Source of the DNA: Burkholderia savannae
GTDB lineage: Bacteria > Pseudomonadota > Gammaproteobacteria > Burkholderiales > Burkholderiaceae
Length of the DNA: 64,000 bases
NCBI RefSeq assembly: GCF_001524445.2
Contig: NZ_CP013417.1
Coordinates: forward strand, 1,798,001 to 1,862,000
Reading direction: 5' to 3'
In this document: positions 54,542 through 63,734 of the stretch, piece after piece
How positions within the stretch are numbered: position 1 is the first letter of the stretch
Layout: every line of letters starts with the position of its first letter
Position numbers and translations under genes: made by a program
Notes under the pieces: generated by a model
Told to the model about the DNA's origin: nothing
Databases searched by the model: none
The model's input: only the letters and a program-made list of their open reading frames with translations

Positions 54542-54895
54542 TTAGCGGCGGCCGCCGTCCGGACGGTCGCCCGGCGGGCCGGGCGCGGCGAAGCAGAGCG
54601 CGGCCGGCACCGCGATTTCGACGACGAACGCCGCCAGCAGGGCGGCGTTCGGCACGCGCACGCCGCGCAGCCGGCAATATTCGACGGCGGCGATGAAGGC
54701 CGCGCTCGTGCCCATCAGCGCGACGCCGAAGATCGCGTTGCGGCGATACCAGAGCGCCGGGTCGCGCAGCGTCGCGCGCGTTCTGACGCCGTAGAAGCGA
54801 TTGGGGCCGACCCGCTTCGCCGCGAGCGGGATGGCGAGCAGGAAGAAGAGCGCGCTCACGAGCAGGTACGGGGCGCCATCGGAAAAATCGAGCAT
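54542..54895 (-). CDS. SdpI family small membrane protein
   Basis: 117 residues from the ATG at 54895. Three or four hydrophobic segments (YLLVSALFFLLAIPLA, AIFGVALMGTSAAFIAA, AALLAAFVVEIAVPAAL) and the NRFYGVRTRATLRDPALWYRRNAIFG segment match the SdpI/YhfL pattern (YGIRTPWTLxDxxVWxxxxxxG). B. subtilis SdpI is an immunity/signalling protein against the SDP toxin; no toxin gene is seen here, so immunity is not implied. An ATG at 54955 would place the first residues inside the decamer repeat, so the later start is preferred. Confidence 0.8.
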   Translation of the reverse strand: MLDFSDGAPYLLVSALFFLLAIPLAAKRVGPNRFYGVRTRATLRDPALWYRRNAIFGVALMGTSAAFIAAVEYCRLRGVRVPNAALLAAFVVEIAVPAALCFAAPGPPGDRPDGGRR

Positions 54896-54940
54896 GCCGT
54901 TTGCTCCTGGGGGCAGACAGGCGAACGAAGCGCCACGAAG

Positions 54941-54980
54941 TACAACGAAGTACAACGAAGTACAACGAAGTACAACGAAG
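54941..54980. repeat. Tandem decamer TACAACGAAG, four copies
   Basis: Four exact copies (54941-54980) preceded by a related unit CGCCACGAAG (54931-54940). It lies 45 bases upstream of the sdpI-like start, in its leader or promoter, so copy number could affect that gene. Confidence 0.95.
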
Positions 54981-55148
54981 CGGCGCGATCGGCTCGTTGC
55001 CGCGGCGTCCGGGCGGTTTGCCGCTGCTTATTCTGCACCGTCGGCGCGCCGCCTGCGCGCGGTCAACGCCGCAGGTTCACCGTCCGCCGCGCCTAGGGAT
55101 TTCCACTATGGTTCGCCTCGAACGCTCGGCGCACTATTCGTCCGTTGA

Positions 55149-55170
55149 TGAATGGAACCGGTTCCATTCA
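55149..55170. promoter_or_regulatory. Perfect 22-bp palindrome, PtxS/LacI-type operator of the kgu operon
   Basis: The arm TGAATGGAACC (55149-55159) is followed by its exact reverse complement (55160-55170). The core GGAACCGGTTCC closely resembles the known PtxS site TGAAACCGGTTTCA, with the CG centre of LacI-family operators. It lies 45 bases upstream of the kguE start, where a repressor would block the promoter. Confidence 0.88.
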
Positions 55171-55214
55171 TACGGTTTCGACAATATCCCGATCGAGAAG
55201 GAGGCGAGCCAAGC

Positions 55215-55979
55215 ATGGTCGACATCGTGATCGTCGCGAGCGCGTTCGGCGCGGACGCGGTGCGCCGCGCGGGCCATCGCGCATTCGTCGCGGCGGCGGC
55301 CGACGCGGGCGCCGCGGGGTTCGAGGTGCGGCGCGAGCTGTTCGCGTCGGACGACGACGCGGCCGCCCCCGCGCTCGCGCGGCTCGGCGACGCGATCGCC
55401 GCGGCCGGGCTGTGGTCGGTGTATTCGACCCCCGCGACGCTCTACACGGACGGCGGCGATCTGAACCGCGACGCGCTCGCCGCGACGCTCGCCGAGGCCG
55501 ACGCGCTCGGCGCGCGCTTCGTCAAGTTTCAGCTCGGCGGCTTCGCCGCGCGTCCGCACGCGGCCGAGATCGCCGCCGCGACGCGCGGCGCGCGCGCCCG
55601 CGCGCTCGTCGAGAACGGCCAGTTGCGGCAGGGCGGCGCGCTCGCGCAGTTCGAGTCGCTGTTCGCCGCACTGCGCGACGAGCGATGCCCGACGCTCGTC
55701 GGCATGACGTTCGACATCGGCAACTGGCTGTGGGCGGGCGACGCGCCGCTCGCCGCCGCGCGCGCGCTCGCCGCGCACGTGGAATACGTCCATTGCAAGG
55801 CGGTCGACGGCGAGGGCGCGCGCCGCTTCGCGGTCGCGCCGAGGCCGGGCGAGCGCTTCTGCGACGACGTGCTCGCGCTGCTGCCGCGCACGGCGCCGCG
55901 CGGGATCGAGTTTCCGCTCGATGCGGCGCGCGTGGCCGACGACGCGTCGACGCGCGTCGCATGGCTCGCGGCCGCATGA
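55215..55979 (+). CDS. kguE: KguE-like TIM-barrel epimerase/isomerase of 2-ketogluconate utilisation
   Basis: 254 residues. It belongs to the xylose isomerase-like (AP endonuclease 2) TIM-barrel group: LGARFVKFQLGG, LVENGQ, MTFDIGNWLWAG and VEYVHCKAVDG mark successive barrel strands with likely metal ligands (E, D, H). AAGGAGG lies about ten bases before the ATG at 55215. It is the first gene of a four-gene run epimerase-kinase-transporter-dehydrogenase, the same order as Pseudomonas kguEKTD. Its exact reaction in that pathway is not firmly known. Confidence 0.85.
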   Translation: MVDIVIVASAFGADAVRRAGHRAFVAAAADAGAAGFEVRRELFASDDDAAAPALARLGDAIAAAGLWSVYSTPATLYTDGGDLNRDALAATLAEADALGARFVKFQLGGFAARPHAAEIAAATRGARARALVENGQLRQGGALAQFESLFAALRDERCPTLVGMTFDIGNWLWAGDAPLAAARALAAHVEYVHCKAVDGEGARRFAVAPRPGERFCDDVLALLPRTAPRGIEFPLDAARVADDASTRVAWLAAA

Positions 55980-56062
55980 GATCCACCCACTCGCGCCGGA
56001 GTCGGCCAAGCTCGACGCTTGCGCCGGCGCCAGGCCGTTGACCGAAGGAGTAAGCCAACACC

Positions 56063-57052
56063 ATGCAAGCCCCGCTCGACGTTCTCACCTATGGCGAAGC
56101 GATGGCGATGTTCGTCGCCGCCGAGCCCGGCCCGCTCGACAGCGCGACGCAGTTCACGAAGCGCATCGCGGGCGCCGATCTGAACGTCGCGATCGGCCTT
56201 GCGCGCCTCGGCTTTCGGGTCGGCTGGATCAGCCGCGTCGGTGCCGATTCGTTCGGCCGCTACGTGCTCGACACGCTCGCGCGCGAGCGCGTCGACGCGT
56301 CGTGCGTGACGATCGACGCGCGCTATCCGACGGGCTTCCAGCTGAAGTCGCGCGCGACCGACGGCGCGGACCCGGCAGTCGAATATTTCCGCAAGGGCTC
56401 GGCCGCGAGCCGCCTGTCGCTCGACGACTACGCGCCCGGTTACGCGCTCGGCGCGCGCCACCTGCACCTGACGGGCGTCGCGCCGGCGCTGTCCGATTCG
56501 TCGCGCGAGCTCGCGTTCCACCTCGCGCGCACGATGCGCGCGGCGGGCAAGACGGTGTCGTTCGATCCGAACCTGCGGCCGACGCTGTGGCCGTCCGCGC
56601 ACGAAATGGCGCGCACGCTGAACGCGCTCGCCGAGCAGGCGGACTGGGTGCTGCCGGGCCTCGCCGAGGGGCGTCAGCTGACGGGCCTCGACACGCCCGC
56701 GGATATCGCGGGCTTCTACATCGAGCGGGGCGCGCGCGGCGTGGTCGTCAAGCTCGGCGCGGCGGGCGCGTACTTCCGCACGGACGACGGCCGCGAAGGC
56801 ACGGTCGCGGCCGAGCGCGTCGAGCACGTCGTCGACACGGTCGGCGCGGGCGACGGCTTCGCGGTCGGCGTGGTGAGCGCGTTGCTCGAAGGCCGCGCGA
56901 TCGACGACGCGGTGGCGCGCGGCAACCGGATCGGCGCGCTCGCGATCCAGGTAATCGGCGACTCGGAAGGATTGCCTTTGCGCGCGCAGCTCGATCGGAT
57001 CGAAAATCTGAGCAATGCGCCGGATCGGCTAGAGGCGCCGCTCGTCCGATAA
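56063..57052 (+). CDS. kguK: 2-ketogluconate kinase (PfkB family)
   Basis: 329-residue ribokinase/PfkB carbohydrate kinase. It has the N-terminal AGADLNVAIGLARLG, then GADSFGRYV, SFDPNLRPTLWP, and the C-terminal anion-hole/catalytic motif DTVGAGDGFAVG, in which Asp is the base. The family member expected here phosphorylates 2-ketogluconate to 2-keto-6-phosphogluconate; KDG kinases are close relatives, so the substrate rests on operon context. AAGGAG precedes the ATG at 56063, and an 83-base gap separates it from kguE. Confidence 0.88.
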   Translation: MQAPLDVLTYGEAMAMFVAAEPGPLDSATQFTKRIAGADLNVAIGLARLGFRVGWISRVGADSFGRYVLDTLARERVDASCVTIDARYPTGFQLKSRATDGADPAVEYFRKGSAASRLSLDDYAPGYALGARHLHLTGVAPALSDSSRELAFHLARTMRAAGKTVSFDPNLRPTLWPSAHEMARTLNALAEQADWVLPGLAEGRQLTGLDTPADIAGFYIERGARGVVVKLGAAGAYFRTDDGREGTVAAERVEHVVDTVGAGDGFAVGVVSALLEGRAIDDAVARGNRIGALAIQVIGDSEGLPLRAQLDRIENLSNAPDRLEAPLVR

Positions 57053-57137
57053 GCCGCCCGTCCCGACGCAGGACGGGCACAATCGCGGCGAATCCCCGCG
57101 TTTCATACGGCGCCGCACGACACTGGAGACTCACATC

Positions 57138-58415
57138 ATGCCCGCAACGCTCGCGCTTCGCCGCTGGTGGACGATCATGCCGATCGTCTTCGTCACGTAC
57201 AGCCTCGCTTATCTCGACCGCGCGAACTACGGCTTCGCCGCCGCGGCCGGGATCAATCAGGATCTCGGCATCAGCAAGGGGCTGTCGTCGCTGATCGGCG
57301 CGCTGTTCTTCCTCGGCTATTTCTTCTTCCAGATTCCGGGGGCGATCTACGCGGAGCGCCGCAGCGTGAAGACGCTCGTGTTCTGGAGCCTCGTGCTGTG
57401 GGGCGGCTGCGCGGCGCTCACGGGCATCGTGAGCAACATCCCGTCGCTGATGGCGATCCGTTTCCTGCTCGGCGTCGTCGAGGCGGCCGTGATGCCCGCG
57501 ATGCTGATCTTCATCAGCAACTGGTTCACGAAGCGCGAGCGCTCGCGCGCGAACACCTTCCTGATCCTCGGCAACCCGGTGACGGTGCTGTGGATGTCGG
57601 TCGTATCGGGCTATCTCGTCCACGAGTTCGGCTGGCGCCACATGTTCGTCGCCGAAGGGCTGCCCGCCGTCGTGTGGGCGGTGTGCTGGTGGTTCCTCGT
57701 GCAGGACAAGCCCGCGCAGGCGAAGTGGCTCACCGACCAGGAAAAGCGCGATCTCGACGCCGCGCTCGCCGCCGAGCAGGCGGCGCTCAAGCCGGTGCGC
57801 AACTATCGCGAGGCGTTCCGCTCGCCCGCCGTCGTCAAGCTGTGCGCACAGTACTTCTGCTGGAGCATCGGCGTATACGGCTTCGTGCTGTGGCTGCCGT
57901 CGATCGTGAAGAACGGCTCGGCGCTCGGCATGGTCGCAACGGGGTGGCTGTCCGCGCTGCCGTATCTCGCGGCGACGATCGCGATGCTCGCCGCGTCCTG
58001 GGCGTCCGACAAGCTCGGCTCGCGCAAGGGCTTCGTGTGGCCGTTCCTGCTGATCGGCGCGGCCGCGTTCGCCGCGTCGTACGCGCTCGGCTCGGCGCAC
58101 TTCTGGCTGTCGTACGCGCTGCTCGTCGTCGCGGGCGCGGCGATGTACGCGCCGTACGGGCCGTTTTTCGCGATCGTGCCGGAACTGCTGCCGAAGAACG
58201 TCGCGGGCGGCGCGATGGCGCTCATCAACAGCATGGGCGCGCTCGGCTCGTTCGTCGGCTCGTACGTGGTCGGCTATCTGAACGGCGCGACGGGCTCGCC
58301 CGCCGCGTCCTACGCGTTCATGAGCGCCGCGCTCGTCGCGGCCGTCGTGCTCACGCTGTCGGTGAGGCAGGCGGGCGCGACGCCGCCGCTCGCCCATCCG
58401 TTGCAAGGAAAGTGA
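57138..58415 (+). CDS. kguT: 2-ketogluconate MFS transporter (anion:cation symporter family)
   Basis: 425 residues with about 12 transmembrane helices. The first helix region PIVFVTYSLAYLDRANYGFAAAAGI is the typical start of the anion:cation symporter (ExuT/GudP/KguT) group, followed by GYFFFQIPGAIYAERRSVK. The centre has a hydrophilic loop (AEQAALKPVRNYREAF). It should bring 2-ketogluconate across the inner membrane. Its stop is only four bases from the dehydrogenase start. Confidence 0.88.
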   Translation: MPATLALRRWWTIMPIVFVTYSLAYLDRANYGFAAAAGINQDLGISKGLSSLIGALFFLGYFFFQIPGAIYAERRSVKTLVFWSLVLWGGCAALTGIVSNIPSLMAIRFLLGVVEAAVMPAMLIFISNWFTKRERSRANTFLILGNPVTVLWMSVVSGYLVHEFGWRHMFVAEGLPAVVWAVCWWFLVQDKPAQAKWLTDQEKRDLDAALAAEQAALKPVRNYREAFRSPAVVKLCAQYFCWSIGVYGFVLWLPSIVKNGSALGMVATGWLSALPYLAATIAMLAASWASDKLGSRKGFVWPFLLIGAAAFAASYALGSAHFWLSYALLVVAGAAMYAPYGPFFAIVPELLPKNVAGGAMALINSMGALGSFVGSYVVGYLNGATGSPAASYAFMSAALVAAVVLTLSVRQAGATPPLAHPLQGK

Positions 58416-58419
58416 ATCG

Positions 58420-59397
58420 ATGAAGCATCGCATCGTCGTCTACAAGCCGCTCCCCGACGACGTGCTCGCGTATCTGCGCGAGCGCGCCGACCTAACCATC
58501 GTCGACGGCGCCGACGCGCTTGCGCGCGCGCTCGACACCGCCGACGGCGCGCTCGGCGCGAGCCTCGAGATCACGCCCGAGCTGCTCGATCGCGCGCCGC
58601 GGCTGCGCGCATGGTCGACGATCTCGGTCGGCTTCGACAATTTCGACGTCGCCGACCTGACGCGCCGCGGGATCGTGCTCGCGCACACGCCAGACGTGCT
58701 GACCGAATCGACGGCCGACACCGTGTTCGCGCTGATCCTCGCGAGCGCGCGGCGCGTCGTCGAGCTCGCCGAATTCGTGAAGGCGGGGCAGTGGCGGCAG
58801 AGCATCGGCGAGCCGCTATACGGCACCGACGTGAACGGCAAGACGCTCGGCATCATCGGGCTCGGGCGCATCGGCGCGGCGCTCGCGCGCCGCGCCGCGC
58901 TCGGCTTCCGGATGCCGGTGCTCTACACGAACCGCAGCGCGAATCCGCAGGCCGAGGCGCAGTTCGGCGCACGCCGCGTCGCGCTCGACGAATTGCTCGC
59001 GACAGCCGACTTCGTGTGCGTGCAAGTGCCGCTCACGCCGCAGACGCGGCATCTGATCGGCGCGCGCGAATTCGCGAAGATGAAGCGAAGCGCGATCCTC
59101 GTGAACGCGTCGCGCGGGCCCGTCGTCGACGAGGCCGCGCTGATCGACGCGCTGCGCGCGGGCACGATCCGGGCGGCGGGGCTCGACGTGTTCGAGCACG
59201 AGCCGCTCGCGGCGGATTCGCCGCTGCTGTCGATGAGCAACGTCGTCGCGCTGCCGCACATCGGCTCGGCGACGCGCGAGACGCGCCACGCGATGGCGCG
59301 CTGCGCGGCGGAGAACCTGATCGCGGCGCTCGACGGCACGCTGGCGCGCAACGTCGTCAACCGCGATGTGCTGCAGCGCGCGCAATCGGTGTCGTAA
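58420..59397 (+). CDS. kguD: 2-keto-6-phosphogluconate reductase / D-2-hydroxyacid dehydrogenase
   Basis: 325 residues of the D-isomer 2-hydroxyacid dehydrogenase family. NAD(P)-binding GIIGLGRIGAALARRA, catalytic Arg in VNASRGPVVDEAALIDAL, Glu in GLDVFEHEPL and His in ALPHIGSATRETR are all present. The TNRSANPQAE segment after the second strand suggests NADPH preference. In this operon the role is reduction of 2-keto-6-phosphogluconate to 6-phosphogluconate; the same family includes GhrB/TkrA. It is the last gene of the kgu operon. Confidence 0.88.
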   Translation: MKHRIVVYKPLPDDVLAYLRERADLTIVDGADALARALDTADGALGASLEITPELLDRAPRLRAWSTISVGFDNFDVADLTRRGIVLAHTPDVLTESTADTVFALILASARRVVELAEFVKAGQWRQSIGEPLYGTDVNGKTLGIIGLGRIGAALARRAALGFRMPVLYTNRSANPQAEAQFGARRVALDELLATADFVCVQVPLTPQTRHLIGAREFAKMKRSAILVNASRGPVVDEAALIDALRAGTIRAAGLDVFEHEPLAADSPLLSMSNVVALPHIGSATRETRHAMARCAAENLIAALDGTLARNVVNRDVLQRAQSVS

Positions 59398-59537
59398 AGG
59401 TGGCGCGAACGTCCGGCGGATCGCGCGCGGCATGTTCGCCGCTCGCGATGGCGACGGACGCAAGCAGGGCGGAAGAAGGGAGCGGTTCGTCATGCGCGCC
59501 GCGGCGCGTTTGGCGGACTTTTAGGAATGTTCCGAAT

Positions 59538-59571
59538 CGGCTCGCCGCATCGTATCCGATGCGGCGAGCCG
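59538..59571. terminator. Perfect 15-bp stem hairpin after kguD
   Basis: CGGCTCGCCGCATCG (59538-59552) pairs exactly with its complement (59557-59571) across a TATC loop, 140 bases after the kguD stop. There is no T run, so it may work as a Rho-type or bidirectional stop. The remaining bases of the 59398-60035 gap show no gene that I can support. Confidence 0.65.
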
Positions 59572-60035
59572 CGTGCGCGGCGTCGGGCGCGGCCCGTTTC
59601 GCGTCGAGGCCGATGCCGAGCCCGGCGCCGGGATTCGGTTGCCGAATCGTCAGCAGTCCGACAGCATGCGGGCTTGCCCGCGTACGCAGGATTCGATGCC
59701 GAGAACGCGATGATGCGCAACGCAGCGACCGTTCATTCGATTTGCGCCGCGCCCGGACGCCGGCGCCGCGCGGCCGCGCGACGCGCATCCGGCGCGCGCG
59801 CCGCGCGTCCCTCCACGCTAGAGGAGGCCGTCTTGGTACGGTCCGATCGCCTGCGTTATGATCGCCCGCTAATTGTCGCGCAGCCGTCGCGGCAAGATGG
59901 GCGCTCGTGCGCCGTCCGTAGCTTTGCCGGGCCGGAATCGGCCGACAGGAGACATCGTCAGTTGGCCTTTCCATCCAACAACAATGACCCGCCCGTTTGC
60001 GAGGCGGCGCGGGCCGCTCGTTACGAGGCGCCACT

Positions 60036-61139
60036 GTGAGCGATCCACGAACTCTACCGTCGCGTCCCGCGACGATCAGCGATGTCGCCCGCGAAGCGGG
60101 CACCGGCAAGACCAGCGTCTCGCGCTATCTGAACGGCGAGACGAACGTGCTGTCCGCCGACCTGCGCCAGCGCATCGAGGATGCGATCGCGCGCCTGAAC
60201 TACCGTCCGAACCAGATGGCCCGCGGCCTGAAGCGCGGCCGCAACCGGTTGCTCGGCCTGCTCGCCGCGGACCTGACGAATCCCTATACGGTCGAAGTGT
60301 TGCGTGGCGTCGAGGCCGCGTGCCACGCGCTCGGCTACATGCCGCTCATCTGCCACGCGGCGAACGAGCTCGAGATGGAGCGCCGCTATCTGCAGTTGCT
60401 GACCACCTACCGCGTCGAAGGGATGATCGTCAACGCGCTCGGGGCCGACGAGAACGCGCTGAGATCGCTGCGCGGCGGCGGCATTCCGACCGTGCTCGTC
60501 GATCGCAGCGTCGAAGGCTTCGCGACCGACATGATCGGCCTCGACAACGAGGCCGCGATCGAGATGGGCTTGCAGCATCTGTTCGCGCAGGGCTTCCGGT
60601 CGATTCATTTCGTCGTGCAGCCTTTCGAGCACGTCAGTTCGCGGCGGCTGCGCGAGGCCGCGTTCCGCGCGCAGGTTGGCGCATCGGGGCGCACCGTCCA
60701 TCCGACGATCGTGCTCGAGCCGAAGGGTCCGGAGTCGACGCAGCGCGCACTCGCCGAGCTCGACGCGCGCATCGAAGCGGCCGCGGGCGAGCCGGTGCGG
60801 CCCGCGATCTTCGCGGCGAACGCGCCCGTCGCGCTCGTGATCGCGCGGCATCTGCACGCGCGGTACGGCGACGCGTGGCAAAAGCGCGCCGCGCTGATCG
60901 CGATCGACGATCGCCCGTCACGTTCGCCGTGTTCGGCACCGTCGTCGCCGCGCTCTTCGAGGAAATCGGCCGCTATCTCGGGCTGCGCTTTCTCGCGAAA
61001 CGCTACGGCCCGTCGGACGGCGACGCGCGCGGCTTGTCGAACGGCATCGGCCACGGCGGCGCGCAGGCGTGGTTCGTCGGCGTCGTCGTGCTCGCGCAAT
61101 GGGTTTATCTCGCGTGGCTCGCGAACCGCGGCGAGCTGA
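60036..61139 (+). pseudogene. ptxS: PtxS-like LacI regulator, C-terminus lost by a deletion
   Basis: From GTG 60036 (GAGG just upstream), 292 residues match LacI regulators: HTH ATISDVAREAGTGKTSVSRYLNGE, hinge LNYRPNQMARGLKRGR, and the periplasmic-binding-like fold (LLAADLTNPYTVEVLRGVE, EGMIVNALG, IPTVLVDRSVEG). At ALIAIDD (60911) the match stops. The usual segment with the D-W-specific region, the last strands and the ~45 C-terminal residues is replaced by out-of-frame sequence to 61139, while another frame carries a yhfC-like gene. So the regulator keeps DNA binding and most of the sugar-binding fold but lacks its end. It should regulate kguEKTD through the palindrome at 55149. Confidence 0.83.
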
Positions 61140-61480
61140 ACGCGCAGTTGTCGACGATGCCCGCCGACCTGGCGCTGCGCATCCAGGTGATGCTCGCGAC
61201 GATGTCGCCCGTGTCGGTCGCGGTGTCGGCGCTCGAGCGCGTCGCGGCGTTCGTCGTGCAGCTCGCGCTGTCCGTGCTGATGTGGCGCGGCATGCGCGCG
61301 AACAAGCGCTGGATTCTGCCCGCGATGATCGTGCTGCATCCCGTCATCGATCTGCCGTCGATCCTGTATAACGGCGGCGGCGTGCCGTTCGAATGGATGG
61401 TCGCGCTGTATCTGCTGCTGACGGCGGGCTTCGCCGGCGCGCTGATGAAACTGTGCCGGCCCGCGCGCGCCGCACGCTGA
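60912..61480 (+). pseudogene. YhfC-type glutamic intramembrane protease family, 5'-truncated
   Basis: In frame 2, clear homology begins abruptly at VTFAVFGTVVAALFEEIGRYLGLRFLAK (from 60917) and runs to the stop at 61480, about 188 residues. The EExxR motif (FEEIGR) and NGIGHGGAQAW segment are those of the YhfC family; helices follow (WFVGVVVLAQWVYLAWL, LPAMIVLHPVIDLPSIL). Family members are ~260 residues long and start with further helices, which are missing. No start codon lies near. The 5' part was evidently lost in the same deletion that removed the end of ptxS. Confidence 0.8.
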
Positions 61481-61494
61481 ACCGAAACGCGACG

Positions 61495-61857
61495 ATGGAC
61501 GATTATCAATACGACTGCGCGAGCGCCGAATTCGACGAGCTCGCGCGGGTGATCTGCGATCTCTTTCCCGAGCAGACGCGCTTTGCCGAACGCGCCGACG
61601 AAGCGGGGCGCTTTCTATCCGTGCACTGGCTCGCGATGCGCTTCGGCGCGACGCCGCGCAAGACGACGCTCGACGTGCGCTTCGCGGGCGCCGCGCTGCG
61701 GCGCTATCTCGCGCTCAGGCCGATGCAGCGCGCGCGCAGCCACGCGGTGCTGCGCGCGTACGTCGAGGCGACGCTCGGCTCGCTCGAGGAACGGCATGCG
61801 GCGGGCGAGGCGGTGCCGCGCGAGACGACGCTCGAGCTCGGCGACGAGTTCGCGTGA
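61495..61857 (+). CDS. Conserved small protein, possibly DUF3022 family
   Basis: 120 residues, soluble, no signal peptide or membrane helix. The sequence DYQYDCASAEFDELARVICDLFPEQTRFAE and the FAGAALRRYLALRPMQRARSHAVLRAYVEATL helix resemble the small DUF3022-type proteins that I recall from Burkholderia; the assignment is from memory. Function unknown. It starts 15 bases after the YhfC remnant stop, in the same direction, so it was probably co-transcribed with the intact yhfC-like gene. Confidence 0.6.
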   Translation: MDDYQYDCASAEFDELARVICDLFPEQTRFAERADEAGRFLSVHWLAMRFGATPRKTTLDVRFAGAALRRYLALRPMQRARSHAVLRAYVEATLGSLEERHAAGEAVPRETTLELGDEFA

Positions 61858-62502
61858 CGGGGGTTGCGTAACGGGCGTGCGGCGTGCGTGATCGCCGCGC
61901 GCACGATGGCGGCGGCGCGCGCGCAAACGGGCGATCGACGAACGCCGCGACGCATCGCCCGGGGCGCCGTTCCGATCCTGCCTGCCTGACATCCCGGCGC
62001 AACGTCCCGCTCGAACCGCTTGCCTTGCTTCGCGACGTCGCTCTTCTCACGGGCCGAATCGACGTCCGGCTTCGATCGGTTCGACGGCCGGCCGTTTCTC
62101 GACTCGGCGCGCTTTCCTTCCATTCGTCTTTTTCGCGACATGCGCGCGCGATCGCGAGCCGCGATGCATTTCGTTTCGCCTCATCTCATTTCGTCTCGCT
62201 TCACCTCGCGGCGCATTCGCGCGCGACGTTTCATGCAGGCAGCGATGCGCTCGACGCGGCGTCAGGCATCGGGATCGTTGCGAAGGCCGGCATCTTTCGG
62301 CCCGATCGCATCGGGGCGCGCGGAAAAAGACGCGTCGCGCCGGCTTGAAACCGGACCCGCACGGGCATCGCGCTTGCCGAGCTTGCCGCGATGCGCTCAA
62401 GATGCCCGCATCGCGGCCCGAGGGGCCGACCGGTTGTGCCAACCGGCCGATCGACTCCGATCGCATCCGACGGTCGATCGGCATGACGAAAAGGGGGAAT
62501 CC
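61858..62502. other. Intergenic region upstream of the depolymerase gene
   Basis: About 645 bases with no open frame that I can support. It includes locally T-rich stretches (cattcgtctttttcgcgac near 62121, and repeated CTCATTTCGTCTCGCTTCAC near 62190) that may hold the depolymerase promoter. No tRNA or clear operator is seen. Confidence 0.6.
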
Positions 62503-63522
62503 ATGCAGATACGTCACGTTGCGTCGCGTGCGATGTCGGCCGCCGCGCTCACGCTCACGCTCGCGCTCGCGGCCGCTGCGTCGTCGAACGCGCGAGCTTC
62601 CGCGTCGTTGCCCGCGCTACGGGCCGACGCCCGTCAGGTGTCGGTGTCCGGGCTGTCGTCGGGCGCGTTCATGGCGGTGCAGTACCAGGTCGCGTATTCG
62701 GCGTCGGTGATCGGCGCGGGCGTGGTCGCGGGCGGCCCGTATTACTGCGCGAAGGGCAAGCTCGCGAACACGAAGAACTGCATGCAAGGCATGCCGGATA
62801 CCGAGCAACTGATGACCAGGGCGCGCGACTTCGAGGCGAGCGGCCAGATCGATCCGCTCGCGAACCTGAAGCATGCGAAGGTCTATCTCTTCAGCGGCAC
62901 GAAAGACGCGGTCGTGAGTCAGCCTGTCGTCGACGCGACGTGGTCGTTTTTCTGGCTGGCGGGCGTGCCTGCGGCAAATCTCGCGTACGTCGTCGACGTG
63001 CCGGCCGGACACGCGTTCGTCACGCCTGCCGCTGGCGGCGTGTGCAGCGCGAACGCGACGCCCTTCATCAATCATTGCACCGTCTCGCAAGCGGGTTACG
63101 ACCAGGCGGGAGCGCTCCTTCAGGCGATCTACGGGCCGCTGTCGCCGCCCGTCGCGCAACCGGCGGGGCGCGCGATCACGTTCAATCAGCGTGAGTTCGC
63201 GCCCGTGGCGAGCGGGCTTGCGAAAGACGGCTACGCATACGTGCCGCGCGCGTGCGACGCGAACGCCGGCTGCAAGGTGCACGTGGTGTTCCACGGTTGC
63301 CTGCAATCGGCGGACGTCGTGCGCGACATGACGACCTACCGGAACTGGGCGGATGCGAACGATATCGTCGTGCTGTATCCGCAGGTGGCGGCGGATTTGC
63401 CCGTCAATCCGCAGGGATGCTGGGACTGGTTCGCTTATACGGGGCAGGAGTATGCGTTGAAGTCGGGGGCGCAGATGCGCGCGGTGCGCAAGATGATCGA
63501 ACGGGTGACGTCGTCGCATTGA
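62503..63522 (+). CDS. Secreted poly(3-hydroxybutyrate) depolymerase-like esterase
   Basis: 339 residues. It starts with a signal peptide (RAMSAAALTLTLALAAAASSNARA, cut near residue 33), so it is exported. The mature part is an alpha/beta hydrolase: lipase box SGLSSGAFMA with the nucleophile Ser, YLFSGTKDAVV with a candidate Asp, and VPAGHAFVT with a candidate His, as in extracellular PHB depolymerases. A second half has paired cysteines (ACDANAGCKVH, FHGCLQ, PQGCWDW). GGGGGAA precedes the ATG at 62503. It probably breaks down extracellular polyhydroxyalkanoate; other esters are possible. Confidence 0.85.
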   Translation: MQIRHVASRAMSAAALTLTLALAAAASSNARASASLPALRADARQVSVSGLSSGAFMAVQYQVAYSASVIGAGVVAGGPYYCAKGKLANTKNCMQGMPDTEQLMTRARDFEASGQIDPLANLKHAKVYLFSGTKDAVVSQPVVDATWSFFWLAGVPAANLAYVVDVPAGHAFVTPAAGGVCSANATPFINHCTVSQAGYDQAGALLQAIYGPLSPPVAQPAGRAITFNQREFAPVASGLAKDGYAYVPRACDANAGCKVHVVFHGCLQSADVVRDMTTYRNWADANDIVVLYPQVAADLPVNPQGCWDWFAYTGQEYALKSGAQMRAVRKMIERVTSSH

Positions 63523-63551
63523 CGCGCAGACGCGCAGACGCGCAGACGCGC
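63521..63551. repeat. Tandem octamer GACGCGCA, nearly four copies
   Basis: Three exact copies and seven bases of a fourth, beginning inside the TGA stop codon (63520-63522) of the depolymerase gene. Slippage here would not change the protein until the stop itself is altered. Confidence 0.9.
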
Positions 63552-63734
63552 TCGCGCGTGAAGCCGCGGCGACGCGGCGCGGGAGGGAGCAGGAAGGCGG
63601 CGGCGCGCATGCGGCGTGGCGTGCATGACGCTTCGCCGCCGCCCGCCGCATGGGGAGAGCAGCGGAGGTGCGCGCGGCGCGCACGCGGAGTGTTCACGGC
63701 CGGCGCGGGCGGCGTCGTACCGCCGGCGCCGGCG

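Noticed and set aside
59398..60035. Possible genes in the kguD-ptxS gap
   Set aside because: All frames are short or Arg-rich without homology; the gap is better described by the hairpin and promoter.
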